Positions 1-7,935 are shown, counted from the first letter of the stretch. The stretch is DNA of 38,370 nucleotides from SVQP01 sp045587385 (GCA_045587385.1 JAZNCE010000076.1:1-38370), one strand, 5' to 3'. Numbers and translations: made by a program. Notes: generated by a model not told the origin, from the sequence alone.

Positions 1-9
1 CTCATAGAT

Positions 10-78
10 AAATCCTCCAAATATGTTTTTTTACTTTGACTGGCAGGTCAAACTAATTATATCATATTTGGAGGATTT
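10..78. repeat. 16-bp inverted repeat with inner palindrome
   Basis: Positions 10-25 and 63-78 are perfect inverted copies (AAATCCTCCAAATATG and its complement). Between them lies a small palindrome with TTGAC/GTCAA arms. The structure could fold as a nested hairpin in RNA. It is not followed by a T-tract, so it is not a classical terminator. It may be part of a dispersed repeat or the leader of a gene outside the window. No coding sequence is visible in the first 100 bases. Confidence 0.5.
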
Positions 79-103
79 CCTCTCATCGGCATAGCCTTTA
101 TTG

Positions 104-135
104 AACCCCGCCACTATGGCGGGGTTTTCTTTTTC
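104..135 (+). terminator. Rho-independent terminator
   Basis: A 9-bp GC-rich stem (AACCCCGCC, 104-112, pairing with 118-126) with a 5-nt loop is followed by TTCTTTTT. It probably ends a plus-strand transcript that begins left of the window. A second hairpin (143-151 with 158-166, GGCTTTGAG arms) follows it directly. Confidence 0.75.
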
Positions 136-183
136 CAAAAAGGGCTTTGAGATTGCTCTCAAAGCCGATTTTGGTCGGGCACG

Positions 184-486
184 CACAACTCGGGCGTCAA
201 GTACGCGCGGGCAAACCTGTTCTCGGGCGCGCCTATGGTCATCGTGCCCCCCACCTATGATGACATTGCCCTGCTTGGCAAGGTCAAAAATCTGCTTGCC
301 CCCATGGGCTTTGGCTCGATCACGGTCAGCACGGCGGACGAGCATGACCGCATGATCGCCTTTACCTCGCAGCTGGCGCACGTGGTGTCCAACGCCTACG
401 TCAAAAGTCCCACCGCACGCGCGCACAAGGGCTTTTCGGCAGGCAGCTACAAGGATATGACCCGCGTGGCTTGGCTCAACGTATAG
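184..486 (+). pseudogene. tyrA: Remnant of prephenate dehydrogenase (TyrA)
   Basis: The frame reads HNSGVKYARANLFSGAPM and then, from 235, about 83 residues that include HDRMIAFTSQLAHVVSNAY and KGFSAGSYKDMTRVAWLN. These are hallmark segments of the C-terminal half of bacterial prephenate dehydrogenase, the tyrosine-pathway enzyme that oxidises prephenate to 4-hydroxyphenylpyruvate. The NAD-binding Rossmann half is absent. The usual HPMAGRE block seems collapsed to HNSG, and the frame stops right after AWLNV, where intact enzymes continue for roughly 80 or more residues. A terminator and hairpins stand where the 5' half should be. It is therefore a fragment truncated on both sides, with no credible start codon or ribosome binding site. 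Codon use is like that of the surrounding genes, so decay looks recent. Confidence 0.75.
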
Positions 487-524
487 CACATTTGTCGCCG
501 CAGTGCAAGAGGAAATCAAAGAAA

Positions 525-582
525 TGCAGCGGGCAAAATGCAGCAAAATGAAGCAGAATGAAGCAGAATGCAGAATGCAGAA
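525..582. repeat. Degenerate GCAGAATG/AA short tandem repeats
   Basis: The stretch between the tyrA remnant and the next promoter (487-759) has no convincing gene. It contains imperfect iterations of GCAGAATGAA and GCAGAATGCA. The remainder to about 715 is moderately GC-rich sequence with no start codon and ribosome binding site pair worth calling. It looks like intergenic repeat debris. Confidence 0.45.
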
Positions 583-759
583 TTGGTGGGGCGTTGCGTG
601 TCGGAGAGGAATGTTGCGACAAAGGCGAAATGCGAACGCCCGCCTTCGGCACAATGTAACAACGGACGCATACAAGGCACCGTCCTTGCCACCGTTATGT
701 AGTATTTGCTCTTAACAGAATGCATGAAATTAGTACGGACAATTTATACAAAACATGCA

Positions 760-788
760 TTGACAAGGCTGGAAATATATGTTATAAT
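760..788 (+). promoter_or_regulatory. Consensus sigma-A promoter of the lipoprotein/ABC module
   Basis: TTGACA at 760-765 and TATAAT at 783-788 are separated by 17 bases, a perfect match to the vegetative consensus. A transcript starting near 795 would have a leader of about 115 nt before the small ORF at 912 and the exported-protein gene at 984. Confidence 0.85.
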
Positions 789-911
789 TACCATGAAAGC
801 ATAATTGAATATGCATGGGGTTCTGATACGCGAGGAAAGCGTTCATTGCGTGGAGGATATGGAAGACTTGTTTTGACATGGCGATGCGATTTGGGGAAGG
901 AGGAGAGTCCA

Positions 912-974
912 ATGGGCAACAATTTCAATGGTTTGTCCTGCGTTAATATCACAATTTACATTGAAATAATTTAG
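912..974 (+). CDS. Possible 20-aa leader peptide
   Basis: This short ORF (MGNNFNGLSCVNITIYIEII) has a strong ribosome binding site (AAGGAGGAG) about 8 bases before its ATG, and it is the first ORF of the transcript. Its stop codon overlaps the Shine-Dalgarno sequence of the next gene (TTAGGAGG), so ribosomes ending here would arrive at the start of the 178-aa protein. That layout suits a translational-coupling or attenuation leader. I do not recognise the peptide. It has one cysteine and a hydrophobic C-terminal half, so a small membrane-active or secreted peptide is an alternative. The ORF could also be fortuitous. Confidence 0.4.
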   Translation: MGNNFNGLSCVNITIYIEII

Positions 975-983
975 GAGGTTACC

Positions 984-1520
984 ATGAAATCGTATAAGAA
1001 AACAGTTATTGCCATTCTGCTTGCAGTGGTGCTTTGCAGTATGGCTTGCATCGAAGTGTTTGCTGACGACCATGATTATTCTGAATACCTTTACTCTTCT
1101 CAGTACGTCACTAACACGTGGAAAGAGGAGCCTGTGCAGATCTTGACTTCACAATTTGCTAATCCTGACACAGGCAATGCAGGCGTTTACTTCTATGCGC
1201 ATGAATTTAACATGGCAAGTGAATTCATAAGAGATGAGAATCGTACAGCCACCATCATGTTGATGGAAAGAGATAATAGTGACGCCGACGGATACATAGA
1301 TGACGAAGTCTGCGAATATACAGGATATTTCGATATAGATGATCTGGGCAATTATAGTATTATGTATTATTCGCGCGAGGAATTATATGATGAAGCCGAG
1401 ATCATCGAATATGCTTCAACGGTTGAGCTTTATATCAAAGTAAATGTACAACGTATACTCGGTGATACCACAAACAATATTAAAGCACAGTTGTTGCGTT
1501 ACAGAATTTGGGTGGATTAA
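984..1520 (+). CDS. Exported protein of unknown function, 178 aa
   Basis: The start is set by TAGGAGG nine bases upstream of ATG. Residues 1-27 form a Sec signal peptide: basic MKSYKK, a hydrophobic core AILLAVVLCSMACIEV, and a probable cleavage site after VFA before DDHDYS. The mature part is acidic and rich in Asp, Glu and Tyr, with no membrane segment, cysteine pattern or catalytic motif that I recognise. It is the first substantial gene after the consensus promoter and precedes two lipoproteins and two ABC proteins in the same direction, so it may be a secreted partner or substrate of that module. That is inference from position. About 200 bases separate it from the next gene, with no clear terminator. 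Confidence 0.7.
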   Translation: MKSYKKTVIAILLAVVLCSMACIEVFADDHDYSEYLYSSQYVTNTWKEEPVQILTSQFANPDTGNAGVYFYAHEFNMASEFIRDENRTATIMLMERDNSDADGYIDDEVCEYTGYFDIDDLGNYSIMYYSREELYDEAEIIEYASTVELYIKVNVQRILGDTTNNIKAQLLRYRIWVD

Positions 1521-1626
1521 TGCCATTTTGCGCTATCTAATACTTCTAACCGAAGGTGATTCGTCAAGATGTTATGAATTCACAAAAGACGAATTACACA
1601 TTCGAATGATTGATAAAACGCACATC

Positions 1627-1860
1627 AATTGTTTCGAATAAGATCATCTAACATTTTTCCACTGCAGGTCTTTCGAGACCTGCGGTGGATTGTGAAAATC
1701 TTTATTGAAAGAGGAAAATAATGCAAAACAATATACAGATTAAATTTTCCTGCTTGTTGCTGGCTATGCTACTTTTGCTTTCCTTTTCGGCGTGTCGGAA
1801 TCGTGAAAACGACAAAGACCTCGAAGAAGGCAGTGGAACCCGGCCGGTTGTTGGTAATAA
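1627..1860 (+). repeat. Direct repeat copy A (leader plus start of lipoprotein gene)
   Basis: This copy runs from AATTGTTT upstream of the first lipoprotein gene to about codon 47 of that gene. It matches 2665-2888 nearly base for base. The main difference is a 10-base segment present here (GCAAAACAAT, just after the A of the ATG context) and missing from copy B. The segment is flanked by AAT repeats, which suggests slippage deletion. Confidence 0.85.
1659..1688 (+). promoter_or_regulatory. UUCG-tetraloop hairpin in lipoprotein A leader
   Basis: A 13-bp stem (CCACTGCAGGTCT with AGACCTGCGGTGG, one G-U pair) is closed by a TTCG loop. It sits 33 bases upstream of the ATG at 1721. No T-tract follows, so it looks like an mRNA structure or processing/stability element rather than a terminator. 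The same hairpin recurs at 2697. Confidence 0.6.
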
Positions 1861-2665
1861 AGTGGAAAATCCAAGCCTTTTTCAGCAACAAAATGTTGCT
1901 ACGCACATAGCCGAGGACGGATGGATTTATATATTTTTTTATTATCATGATAGTGCAGACGGCTCCGAAGTGACTGTGCCATATATTTGGCAAGTAAACA
2001 ATATGCGTTATAGTGCCAACGAGGAATACCCGGATGGTCCCGCATACGTTCAATGGGGAAAAGACAGTATCTACCCTGAGAAATACGATGATATGCGGAC
2101 AATTGCCGGATTGCTTGGCTACGGTAGTCAGCCAAAGGAAAAGCTGAGCGTAGAAGAGATGTTAGCATTGACCGAGGAAGATCTTCCGCTTAAAACCATA
2201 GACCCGAATCTGTTCCTTTCGCTCATGAGACAAGCGTTGACGCAAAGTGAGCCCAACGAGGTAGGACCCTATATTTCGGTTCCGGAATCGGGTATTCTTA
2301 TAGAACATCGTGACCGAAAAACAAACGGATATGCATTTTTGGACGGATACTCTTTTCAAATTGGGTATCAAACTGTGGTGGGTACGATTGCCGCCATACA
2401 CATTGACGTATTATACGAGGACGCCGATCAGCCGCTTGGCTTTAGCCAGCTTTCCGACATGATCGACGCGGGCGAGGCAACTGAGGAGCAGATCGAGTTG
2501 TATGCCGAGCTGAAGCGCATCGAGCAGGGTGTGCTTGAAAACTGCGACTTCCTGTTTGAAAACACCGAATATGACGACAAGGTCATTGCGGGCGTGGATC
2601 TTGCAAGGCTTGCGGTGACGCTGGAGCGTGTGGAATACGGAGATTTTGCAGGAGAAGGTTGGTGA
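1721..2665 (+). CDS. Lipoprotein A of a tandem paralogous pair, 314 aa
   Basis: Ribosome binding site AAAGAGGAAAA precedes the ATG. The N-terminus (MQNNIQIKFSCLLLAMLLLLSFSAC) is a type II signal peptide with a lipobox (SFSAC), so the mature protein should be anchored at Cys25 on the outer face of the membrane. It aligns along its whole length with the next lipoprotein: an EDGWIY segment, WQVNNMRYS, EEYPDGPAY, DLPLKTIDPNLFLSLMRQAL, and a C-terminal block from about residue 222 that is almost identical (GFSQLSDMIDAGEATEEQ, ENTEYDDKVIAGVDLARLAV). I recognise no enzyme motif. Proximity to two MacB-like ABC proteins suggests a surface accessory or sensor component. That role is inferred from context only. 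Confidence 0.8.
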   Translation: MQNNIQIKFSCLLLAMLLLLSFSACRNRENDKDLEEGSGTRPVVGNKVENPSLFQQQNVATHIAEDGWIYIFFYYHDSADGSEVTVPYIWQVNNMRYSANEEYPDGPAYVQWGKDSIYPEKYDDMRTIAGLLGYGSQPKEKLSVEEMLALTEEDLPLKTIDPNLFLSLMRQALTQSEPNEVGPYISVPESGILIEHRDRKTNGYAFLDGYSFQIGYQTVVGTIAAIHIDVLYEDADQPLGFSQLSDMIDAGEATEEQIELYAELKRIEQGVLENCDFLFENTEYDDKVIAGVDLARLAVTLERVEYGDFAGEGW

Positions 2666-2696
2666 ATTGTTTAGAATAAGATCATCTAACATTTTT

Positions 2697-2726
2697 CTGC
2701 TGCAGGTCTTTCGAGACTTGCAGAGG
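2697..2726 (+). promoter_or_regulatory. Second copy of the UUCG-tetraloop hairpin
   Basis: This is the counterpart of 1659-1688. Several stem bases differ, yet 12 of 13 pairs can still form (counting G-U), and the TTCG loop is unchanged. One change turns a former G-U pair into U-A. The pattern suggests the RNA structure rather than the sequence has been kept, although two copies are weak evidence. Confidence 0.5.
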
Positions 2727-2756
2727 ATTGTGAAAATCTTTATTGAAAGAGGAAAA

Positions 2757-2888
2757 TAATATACAGATTAAATTTTCCTGCTTGTTGCTGGCTATGCTGC
2801 TTTTGCTTTCCTTTTCGGCGTGTCGGAATCGTGAAAACGACAAAGGCCTCGAAAGCAGCAGTGGAACCCGGCCGGTTGTTGATAATAA
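2757..2888 (+). pseudogene. Start-less relic of a lipoprotein A copy
   Basis: The sequence still encodes the signal peptide and lipobox of lipoprotein A (IQIKFSCLLLAMLLLLSFSACRNREND) and some 20 further residues. It has no ATG next to its ribosome binding site and runs into the leader of lipoprotein B. It is a by-product of the tandem duplication and is probably not translated. Confidence 0.75.
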
Positions 2889-2899
2889 GGAGAAAAACT

Positions 2900-3787
2900 A
2901 TGTTTGGAAAGAATAGATTAAAGATCGGTTGTTTGTTTCTAATCTGTATTTTGATGATATCATTTGCCTCCTGCAAGGATTCTGAGCATCAATTTGGAAA
3001 AGACAAACATCCGCATTTTCCTTATAAGCAAAAGGTTGCAATGCACGTGACCGATGACGGGTGGGTTTATACGTTTTCTTATACCTACAAGAATATCGGA
3101 AAATATGATGAATCTCCTTATTTATGGCAGGTGAAAAATATTCGCTATAGTACAACAGAGGAATATCCCGACGGACCTGCCTTTATCAGTTGGGGAAGAA
3201 ATAGTACGGTGCAGGGCAGAGGGGAGGACATGGAAACTATCTCCAATCTCTTGGGCTATAATGCAAAGGAGCATATGACGGTAGAAGAACTGCTCGCACT
3301 TGGCAAGGATGATATTGAGCTGCAAACAATAGATGAGGATTTGTTCTTTTCGCTCATACGTCAGGCATTGAACCAAAAAGACCCTTGCAAGGCGGGACCG
3401 TATGGCTCCGTTGCATCCTCCGGTATGCTTGTGGAAAACAAAAGCTTGGGAACCAACGCTGTCGAATATGACTACGTGGATGGATATACCTTCCAAGTCG
3501 GATATGTTGCACATCTCGGCACCATTGCCGCCATACACATTGACGTATTATTTGAGGACGCCGATAAGCCGTTTGGTTTTAGCCAGCTTTCCGACATGAT
3601 CGATGCGGGAGAGGCAACAGAGGAGCAGGTTGCGCTTTATGCCGAGCTGAAGCGCATCGAGCAGGGTGTGCTTGACAACTGCGATTTCCTGTTTGAAAAC
3701 ACCGAATATGACGACAAGGTCATTGCGGGCGTGGATCTTGCAAGGCTTGCGGTATGCCTGGAGCGTCTGGAGCATGCGGAGTATTAA
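2900..3787 (+). CDS. Lipoprotein B of the tandem pair, 295 aa
   Basis: I place the start at ATG 2900, where AAGGAG lies 9 bases upstream and the product begins MFGKNRLKIGCLFLICILMISFASC, a proper lipoprotein signal peptide with lipobox SFASC. A longer open frame exists upstream, but that part is an out-of-frame relic. The protein is a full-length paralogue of lipoprotein A. The central region is only moderately similar, while the last 90 or so residues (GTIAAIHIDVLFEDADKPFGF to the end) are nearly identical at both protein and DNA level, which points to gene conversion. The function is unknown. It is followed 64 bases later by the first ABC gene. Confidence 0.8.
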   Translation: MFGKNRLKIGCLFLICILMISFASCKDSEHQFGKDKHPHFPYKQKVAMHVTDDGWVYTFSYTYKNIGKYDESPYLWQVKNIRYSTTEEYPDGPAFISWGRNSTVQGRGEDMETISNLLGYNAKEHMTVEELLALGKDDIELQTIDEDLFFSLIRQALNQKDPCKAGPYGSVASSGMLVENKSLGTNAVEYDYVDGYTFQVGYVAHLGTIAAIHIDVLFEDADKPFGFSQLSDMIDAGEATEEQVALYAELKRIEQGVLDNCDFLFENTEYDDKVIAGVDLARLAVCLERLEHAEY

Positions 3788-3851
3788 CCCAGAAACGGTT
3801 GGTGATGCTGCCACGCAAAACGGCATGCACATTGATGACGGAGAATGAAGT

Positions 3852-5849
3852 ATGATTTACTGTAAAAACATATCCAAGGCATACGGCACACTGTCCGTTT
3901 TGCACGACTTTTCTTATGATTTTTCCGACAGTGGCTTTTATCTGCTATACGGCGAGAGCGGCTGCGGAAAAACCACCCTGCTCAACGTGCTTTGCGGCTT
4001 GCTGCCCTTTGAGGCGGGGGAGATCGTGATAAACGGTACGCCGTTTGTCGGACAAATTGATACGGCGTCGCTTGGAGCATATACCGAGTATATCACCCAA
4101 GACCCGTTTTTTGTGGATTATCTCAACGTGTGGGATAATTTGTATTTAGTCAAGCAGGATGCGCAAGCCATTACGCAGGTGCTGGCGCGCTTTGGTCTGG
4201 CGGGCAAGGAAAAGCAATTGCCCCTGTCACTGTCGGGCGGCGAGCGGCAGCGTTTGGTGTTGGCGCGCGCCCTGCTTAGCAAGAAAAAGATATTGCTGCT
4301 CGACGAGCCGACCGCGGCGTTGGACGAGCAAAATAAGCAAAGTGTGTTCGCGCTGCTTGCCGAGCTTAGCCGGGATTGTCTGGTCGTATGCGCGTCGCAT
4401 GATCAGGTTGCATGGCAGTATGCGGATCACGTGCTGGAATTTGAAAAGGAGCATCGCTACTTGGATGCCCCCGCTGCCCCCGCCGAGAAAAAGCCGTACG
4501 CCAAGCAAGCCAAGGGCAAGCCGACGGGGCACAGGTCGAAAAAGGGTGAGCCTGTCGCAGAGAAAAGCGGCAGAGTGCTGCGCAGGCTTTTGCGCAAATG
4601 GTTTGGCTCCAAGCGGAAAAACCGCCGCGCAGAGGTGCTTTTCGCCGTGTTTTTGCTGCTCGCGTTCACGTTGTGCTTCTTGGCGGACACGCCCACCAAC
4701 AAGACCAACGCCAGCGTAGAGTTTGCCTATAAGATCAACATGCTGCACGTCGAGACCACGGGGGACGGGACGGCTGCGCTGGAGTATATCCGCGCGGGCA
4801 AGGGTGTGTCGGACGTCGCCTTTAACTGCAAGGCAAGCCAGCCCGACGTATATCATCCCATACAGCACGGCGGCGGCATTATCGAGGGCATGGAGGCATA
4901 TACCAAAAGCGTGTATCCCTTCGTGCTGCCCGACAAGGCAGAGGATTTCGGGCTTGTGGACTGCTTGATCTTGGGAGAGTACTTTACAGGTCCCGATCAG
5001 ATCATTATCACCAAGCAGATGGCAGAGCAGCTCAGCCCGCGGCACCTGGAGCGCGTGATCGGTAAAAAGCTGAAATACGATCTGTTCCCGATCGGAGAGA
5101 CCGAGCTGGAGGTGGTGGGTGTTTTAGGAGACCTGGACGCCATGCAGGCGGAGTATCTCAACGCCACCAATGCAGGGAACTTCAAGTATGAGACCAAGCA
5201 GGAGCGGCAGGCGCTGCGGAACGTCTATTTCATCAGCAGCTCGCTTGCGCGGGAGCTTTCGCAAGATCCGTTGTATCACGCCACGGGGGATAAGCGCACG
5301 TATAAGGTGTATTTCGATTCCTACGGTGATATGATGCAATTTTACGAGCAAAGTGCAGAGGAGCTGCAATCTCTCGGGGCAAGAATTGAGCCGGGATGGC
5401 GCAACTACGAGCTGGAAAGCCTGTTTTCCAATATGAGCATGCTGCTTTTGCCCACGTCCTTGCTGATTTTGTTGTTCTCGGTGCTATTCTTTATCAATAT
5501 TCAAAAAACCGAGATATCCTATAACAGTAAGTTTATTTCGGTGTTCAACTATGCGGGATATCCCTTGGGGCGCGTGATCTCCTGCTTTGTCAACGTAAGC
5601 ATTGCAAGGCTGCTGGTCATAGGGCTTTGCTGCATGGGAGGCGCGTTTTTGCTGACGCTTGCGGGCAATGCCATCAACGCGCACTATATGATCTTCAAGT
5701 TCCAACTGTTTTCGTATAATCCCGTGCTGCTGGCTTTGTATCTGCTTTTGCTTTGCTTGTCCTGCTTCGCGCTTTCGCATTTGCTGTTGCGTCCGCTGCG
5801 ATACCGCACGTGGTATGAAAATATCGTCAGCGCGCGGGATCTGATATAG
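3852..5849 (+). CDS. MacB-like ABC transporter, fused ATPase-permease (first of pair), 665 aa
   Basis: The N-terminal ~205 residues are an ABC ATPase: Walker A GESGCGKT at 34-41, signature LSGGERQR, Walker B ILLLDEPTAALD and switch His in ASHDQ. A strongly basic linker of about 45 residues leads to an FtsX/MacB-type permease half: one membrane segment (LFAVFLLLAFTLCFLAD), a large extracytoplasmic domain of about 250 residues, then three C-terminal membrane segments (LLLPTSLLILLFSVLFFI onwards). This is the layout of mechanotransmission-type ABC proteins, which move peptides or lipoproteins or power surface processes rather than classical import. The start has GGAG nine bases upstream. The next gene, 11 bases on, has the same architecture, suggesting a heterodimer. 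The substrate is unknown; bacteriocin export or immunity is one possibility. Confidence 0.85.
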   Translation: MIYCKNISKAYGTLSVLHDFSYDFSDSGFYLLYGESGCGKTTLLNVLCGLLPFEAGEIVINGTPFVGQIDTASLGAYTEYITQDPFFVDYLNVWDNLYLVKQDAQAITQVLARFGLAGKEKQLPLSLSGGERQRLVLARALLSKKKILLLDEPTAALDEQNKQSVFALLAELSRDCLVVCASHDQVAWQYADHVLEFEKEHRYLDAPAAPAEKKPYAKQAKGKPTGHRSKKGEPVAEKSGRVLRRLLRKWFGSKRKNRRAEVLFAVFLLLAFTLCFLADTPTNKTNASVEFAYKINMLHVETTGDGTAALEYIRAGKGVSDVAFNCKASQPDVYHPIQHGGGIIEGMEAYTKSVYPFVLPDKAEDFGLVDCLILGEYFTGPDQIIITKQMAEQLSPRHLERVIGKKLKYDLFPIGETELEVVGVLGDLDAMQAEYLNATNAGNFKYETKQERQALRNVYFISSSLARELSQDPLYHATGDKRTYKVYFDSYGDMMQFYEQSAEELQSLGARIEPGWRNYELESLFSNMSMLLLPTSLLILLFSVLFFINIQKTEISYNSKFISVFNYAGYPLGRVISCFVNVSIARLLVIGLCCMGGAFLLTLAGNAINAHYMIFKFQLFSYNPVLLALYLLLLCLSCFALSHLLLRPLRYRTWYENIVSARDLI

Positions 5850-5860
5850 GAGGTGCGGCA

Positions 5861-7654
5861 ATGTTAAGGCTTGATAATATCACAAAGCAGTATGACAGAG
5901 TCGTGTTGGACCGTGTCAGCTATACCTTTGAGCCGGGCAAGCTATACGTGATCAAGGGCGTTAGCGGCTGCGGCAAAACCACACTGCTCAATATCATCGG
6001 TGGTGTGGAAAAAAGCTTTGAGGGAGAGATCGTCAAGCAGCCAACGCTGCGCATGGGCTATATTTTCCAATATAGCCTGCTGCTTGGCGACGCAAGCGTG
6101 CTTGACAATTTGCGGCTTGTGTGTGACGACCTTCCAAAAATCGAGATGCTTGCCCGCCGTGTGGGCATCGAGACGTTGTTGCATAAGTACCCCGGCGAGC
6201 TTTCGGGCGGCGAGCGGCAGCGCGTGGCGGTGGTGCGTTGCCTTTTGCGTGATCCACAGGTGATTTTGGCGGATGAGCCGACGGCGTCCCTGGATAAGAA
6301 AAACTCCGCTATTATCGCCGAGCTGCTTGCAAGCCTTGCAGGTGAGGGGAGAACGGTCATCGTGGCGACCCACGAGCAATGCTTTGACCACCTTTGTCAT
6401 GCCTGCATCCATTTACTGTACGGTAAGATCGATAAGGTCACCCAAAATCCCATCCCGCAGGGTGGCGCTTTGCAGGCAAAAGGGGACAAGATCAAGGGGA
6501 TGCGGATGCTGCCCTTTGTCATCAAACGCAGATTTACACGCATCAGGCCCACCGCGTACATCTCCTTTGCACTGGTATTTCTGCTTTTGTTTGCAATATC
6601 CACGCTGCAAAATAGCTTTGGCGACGAGTATATGGGATACGCCAAGCAGGGCTATGCCTACGACGCCTTTCAGATCAACCGCGAGGCATTTGACAAGTTA
6701 GATCCCAAGTATGCGGAGAAATGCAAGATATACAAGCAGTACAACGCAGAGCAGGACGGCGTCAGCGCGTTGTACCTCCCCGCGCCGACCGCCTCGGTGC
6801 TTGCACTGGACGATATGATCCAATATGGCAGCTATCCGAAAACGCGGGACGAGGTGCTGGTCAGCAGGGAATATCTGAGCGATTGCGCCACCGACGCGGA
6901 GTATGCAGCCAAGATCGGCACGGAAATCGCGTTTATGGGAAAGACGCTGACCGTATCGGGCATTCTGTATTCGCTTGACGCCAAGACCTATGACGCCGAT
7001 CGCAGCGACAGCTTTTTGACCAATTACCGCAGCGACCCCTACTACAACGGCAATTACGGCAAGCATATTTATATGGATTACGATCTGCTTGCCGAGATCG
7101 GCACGCTGCAGGAGTCCGAGGAAAACAATCGGGTGATCGGATACTATCCGGGGCTTTACGACGACCGCGACGCATGGAATGCCTTCAAGGATGCCATCCG
7201 TGGGCAGGAGCGCGTCACAGGTATTAACGCGCTTGACCGCATGGGGCGCAATATGCAGGAGTATTTCAGCACCATGTCGTTCTTTTTGCTCGGGATATTT
7301 GCCATTTGCTTTGTCCTGTTCTGCATTTTCATCCGCTCCAAGGTGGATGTCGAGCTATTCTACAGAAAAAGAGAGATCGGCTTTTTGCAGCTGTTCGGTG
7401 TGTCGCGTTGGCGTATTTTTGCCATGCTGCTTTACGAATACGTGCTGCGGTTGGGCGTATCCCTGTGCAGTGCGCTGCTTTTGTACGGCGCGGGGATCAC
7501 GGCGTATCGCTTGATCGTCGGTCGCTGGATCGTGTGCAACCCATGGCACGTGCTGATTGCTTTGCTGCTTGCCACGGCGTTGTATCTTGCGGTTTTGACG
7601 TGGATCTTTGCCCGCTATATGCGCAAGAGCATTCTTTGGCTGATCAACGATTAA
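5861..7654 (+). CDS. MacB-like ABC transporter, fused ATPase-permease (second of pair), 597 aa
   Basis: The ATPase domain (about 1-200) carries Walker A GVSGCGKTT near residue 33, signature LSGGERQRV, Walker B VILADEPTASLD and THEQ. The permease half starts near residue 220 with TAYISFALVFLLLFAIS, has an extracellular domain of about 220 residues rich in Tyr and Asp, and ends with three membrane segments including the FtsX-like RSKVDVELFYRKREIGFLQLFGVSRWRIF, where the KREIGFLQLFGVS element is typical of FtsX-family permeases. Ribosome binding site AGGAGGTG precedes the ATG. The preceding gene is a paralogue, so both ATPase sites look intact in a likely heterodimer. It is the last gene before a strong terminator. 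Confidence 0.85.
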   Translation: MLRLDNITKQYDRVVLDRVSYTFEPGKLYVIKGVSGCGKTTLLNIIGGVEKSFEGEIVKQPTLRMGYIFQYSLLLGDASVLDNLRLVCDDLPKIEMLARRVGIETLLHKYPGELSGGERQRVAVVRCLLRDPQVILADEPTASLDKKNSAIIAELLASLAGEGRTVIVATHEQCFDHLCHACIHLLYGKIDKVTQNPIPQGGALQAKGDKIKGMRMLPFVIKRRFTRIRPTAYISFALVFLLLFAISTLQNSFGDEYMGYAKQGYAYDAFQINREAFDKLDPKYAEKCKIYKQYNAEQDGVSALYLPAPTASVLALDDMIQYGSYPKTRDEVLVSREYLSDCATDAEYAAKIGTEIAFMGKTLTVSGILYSLDAKTYDADRSDSFLTNYRSDPYYNGNYGKHIYMDYDLLAEIGTLQESEENNRVIGYYPGLYDDRDAWNAFKDAIRGQERVTGINALDRMGRNMQEYFSTMSFFLLGIFAICFVLFCIFIRSKVDVELFYRKREIGFLQLFGVSRWRIFAMLLYEYVLRLGVSLCSALLLYGAGITAYRLIVGRWIVCNPWHVLIALLLATALYLAVLTWIFARYMRKSILWLIND

Positions 7655-7743
7655 AGATCAAATAAAAGAAAAAAGATAAAGATAACAGATCAAACAAAAA
7701 GGCTGACGCGCCATATCTGCATTCTTAGCGGGAAAAAGCACGA

Positions 7744-7778
7744 ACACCACCAAGGAATCTTCTTTGGTGGTGTTTTTT
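7744..7778 (+). terminator. Terminator of the lipoprotein/ABC module
   Basis: ACACCACCAAGGAA pairs with TTCTTTGGTGGTGT across a short loop and is followed by TTTTTTG. It lies about 90 bases downstream of the second ABC gene. Confidence 0.85.
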
Positions 7779-7863
7779 TGTAAGCGATAGCTTACTAAAG
7801 CCTCCCTCCGGGAGGGAGGGGGACGGCATGTTATAATATCAAGTGCAACACTCGAAAAAAGTA

Positions 7864-7892
7864 TAGACAATATTCTCACCAAGGTGTAAAAT
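7864..7892 (+). promoter_or_regulatory. Possible promoter of the mini-ORF region
   Basis: TAGACA at 7864-7869 and TAAAAT at 7887-7892 are 17 bases apart. AAAGGAGG follows at 7917-7924 and an ATG at 7936. The order promoter, ribosome binding site, ATG suggests that a gene was once here. Confidence 0.35.
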
Positions 7893-7935
7893 GTAGTTAC
7901 CACACAAACATTTTGCAAAGGAGGCAAGAATATTG

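Larger units (their letters stand above)
2665..2888 (+). repeat. Direct repeat copy B (duplicated leader and dead gene start)
   Basis: This is a second copy of 1627-1860. It begins at the stop codon of lipoprotein A and ends just before the ribosome binding site of lipoprotein B. It carries the hairpin, the AAAGAGGAAAA ribosome binding site and the signal-peptide coding region, but the ATG is lost through a 10-base deletion. Confidence 0.85.

Noticed and set aside
10..78. Invertible promoter (phase-variation switch)
   Set aside because: The 16-bp inverted repeats enclose only 37 bases, with no good promoter inside and no recombinase gene nearby.
525..582. CRISPR array
   Set aside because: The repeat units are about 10 bases, imperfect and contiguous, with no spacers and no cas genes.
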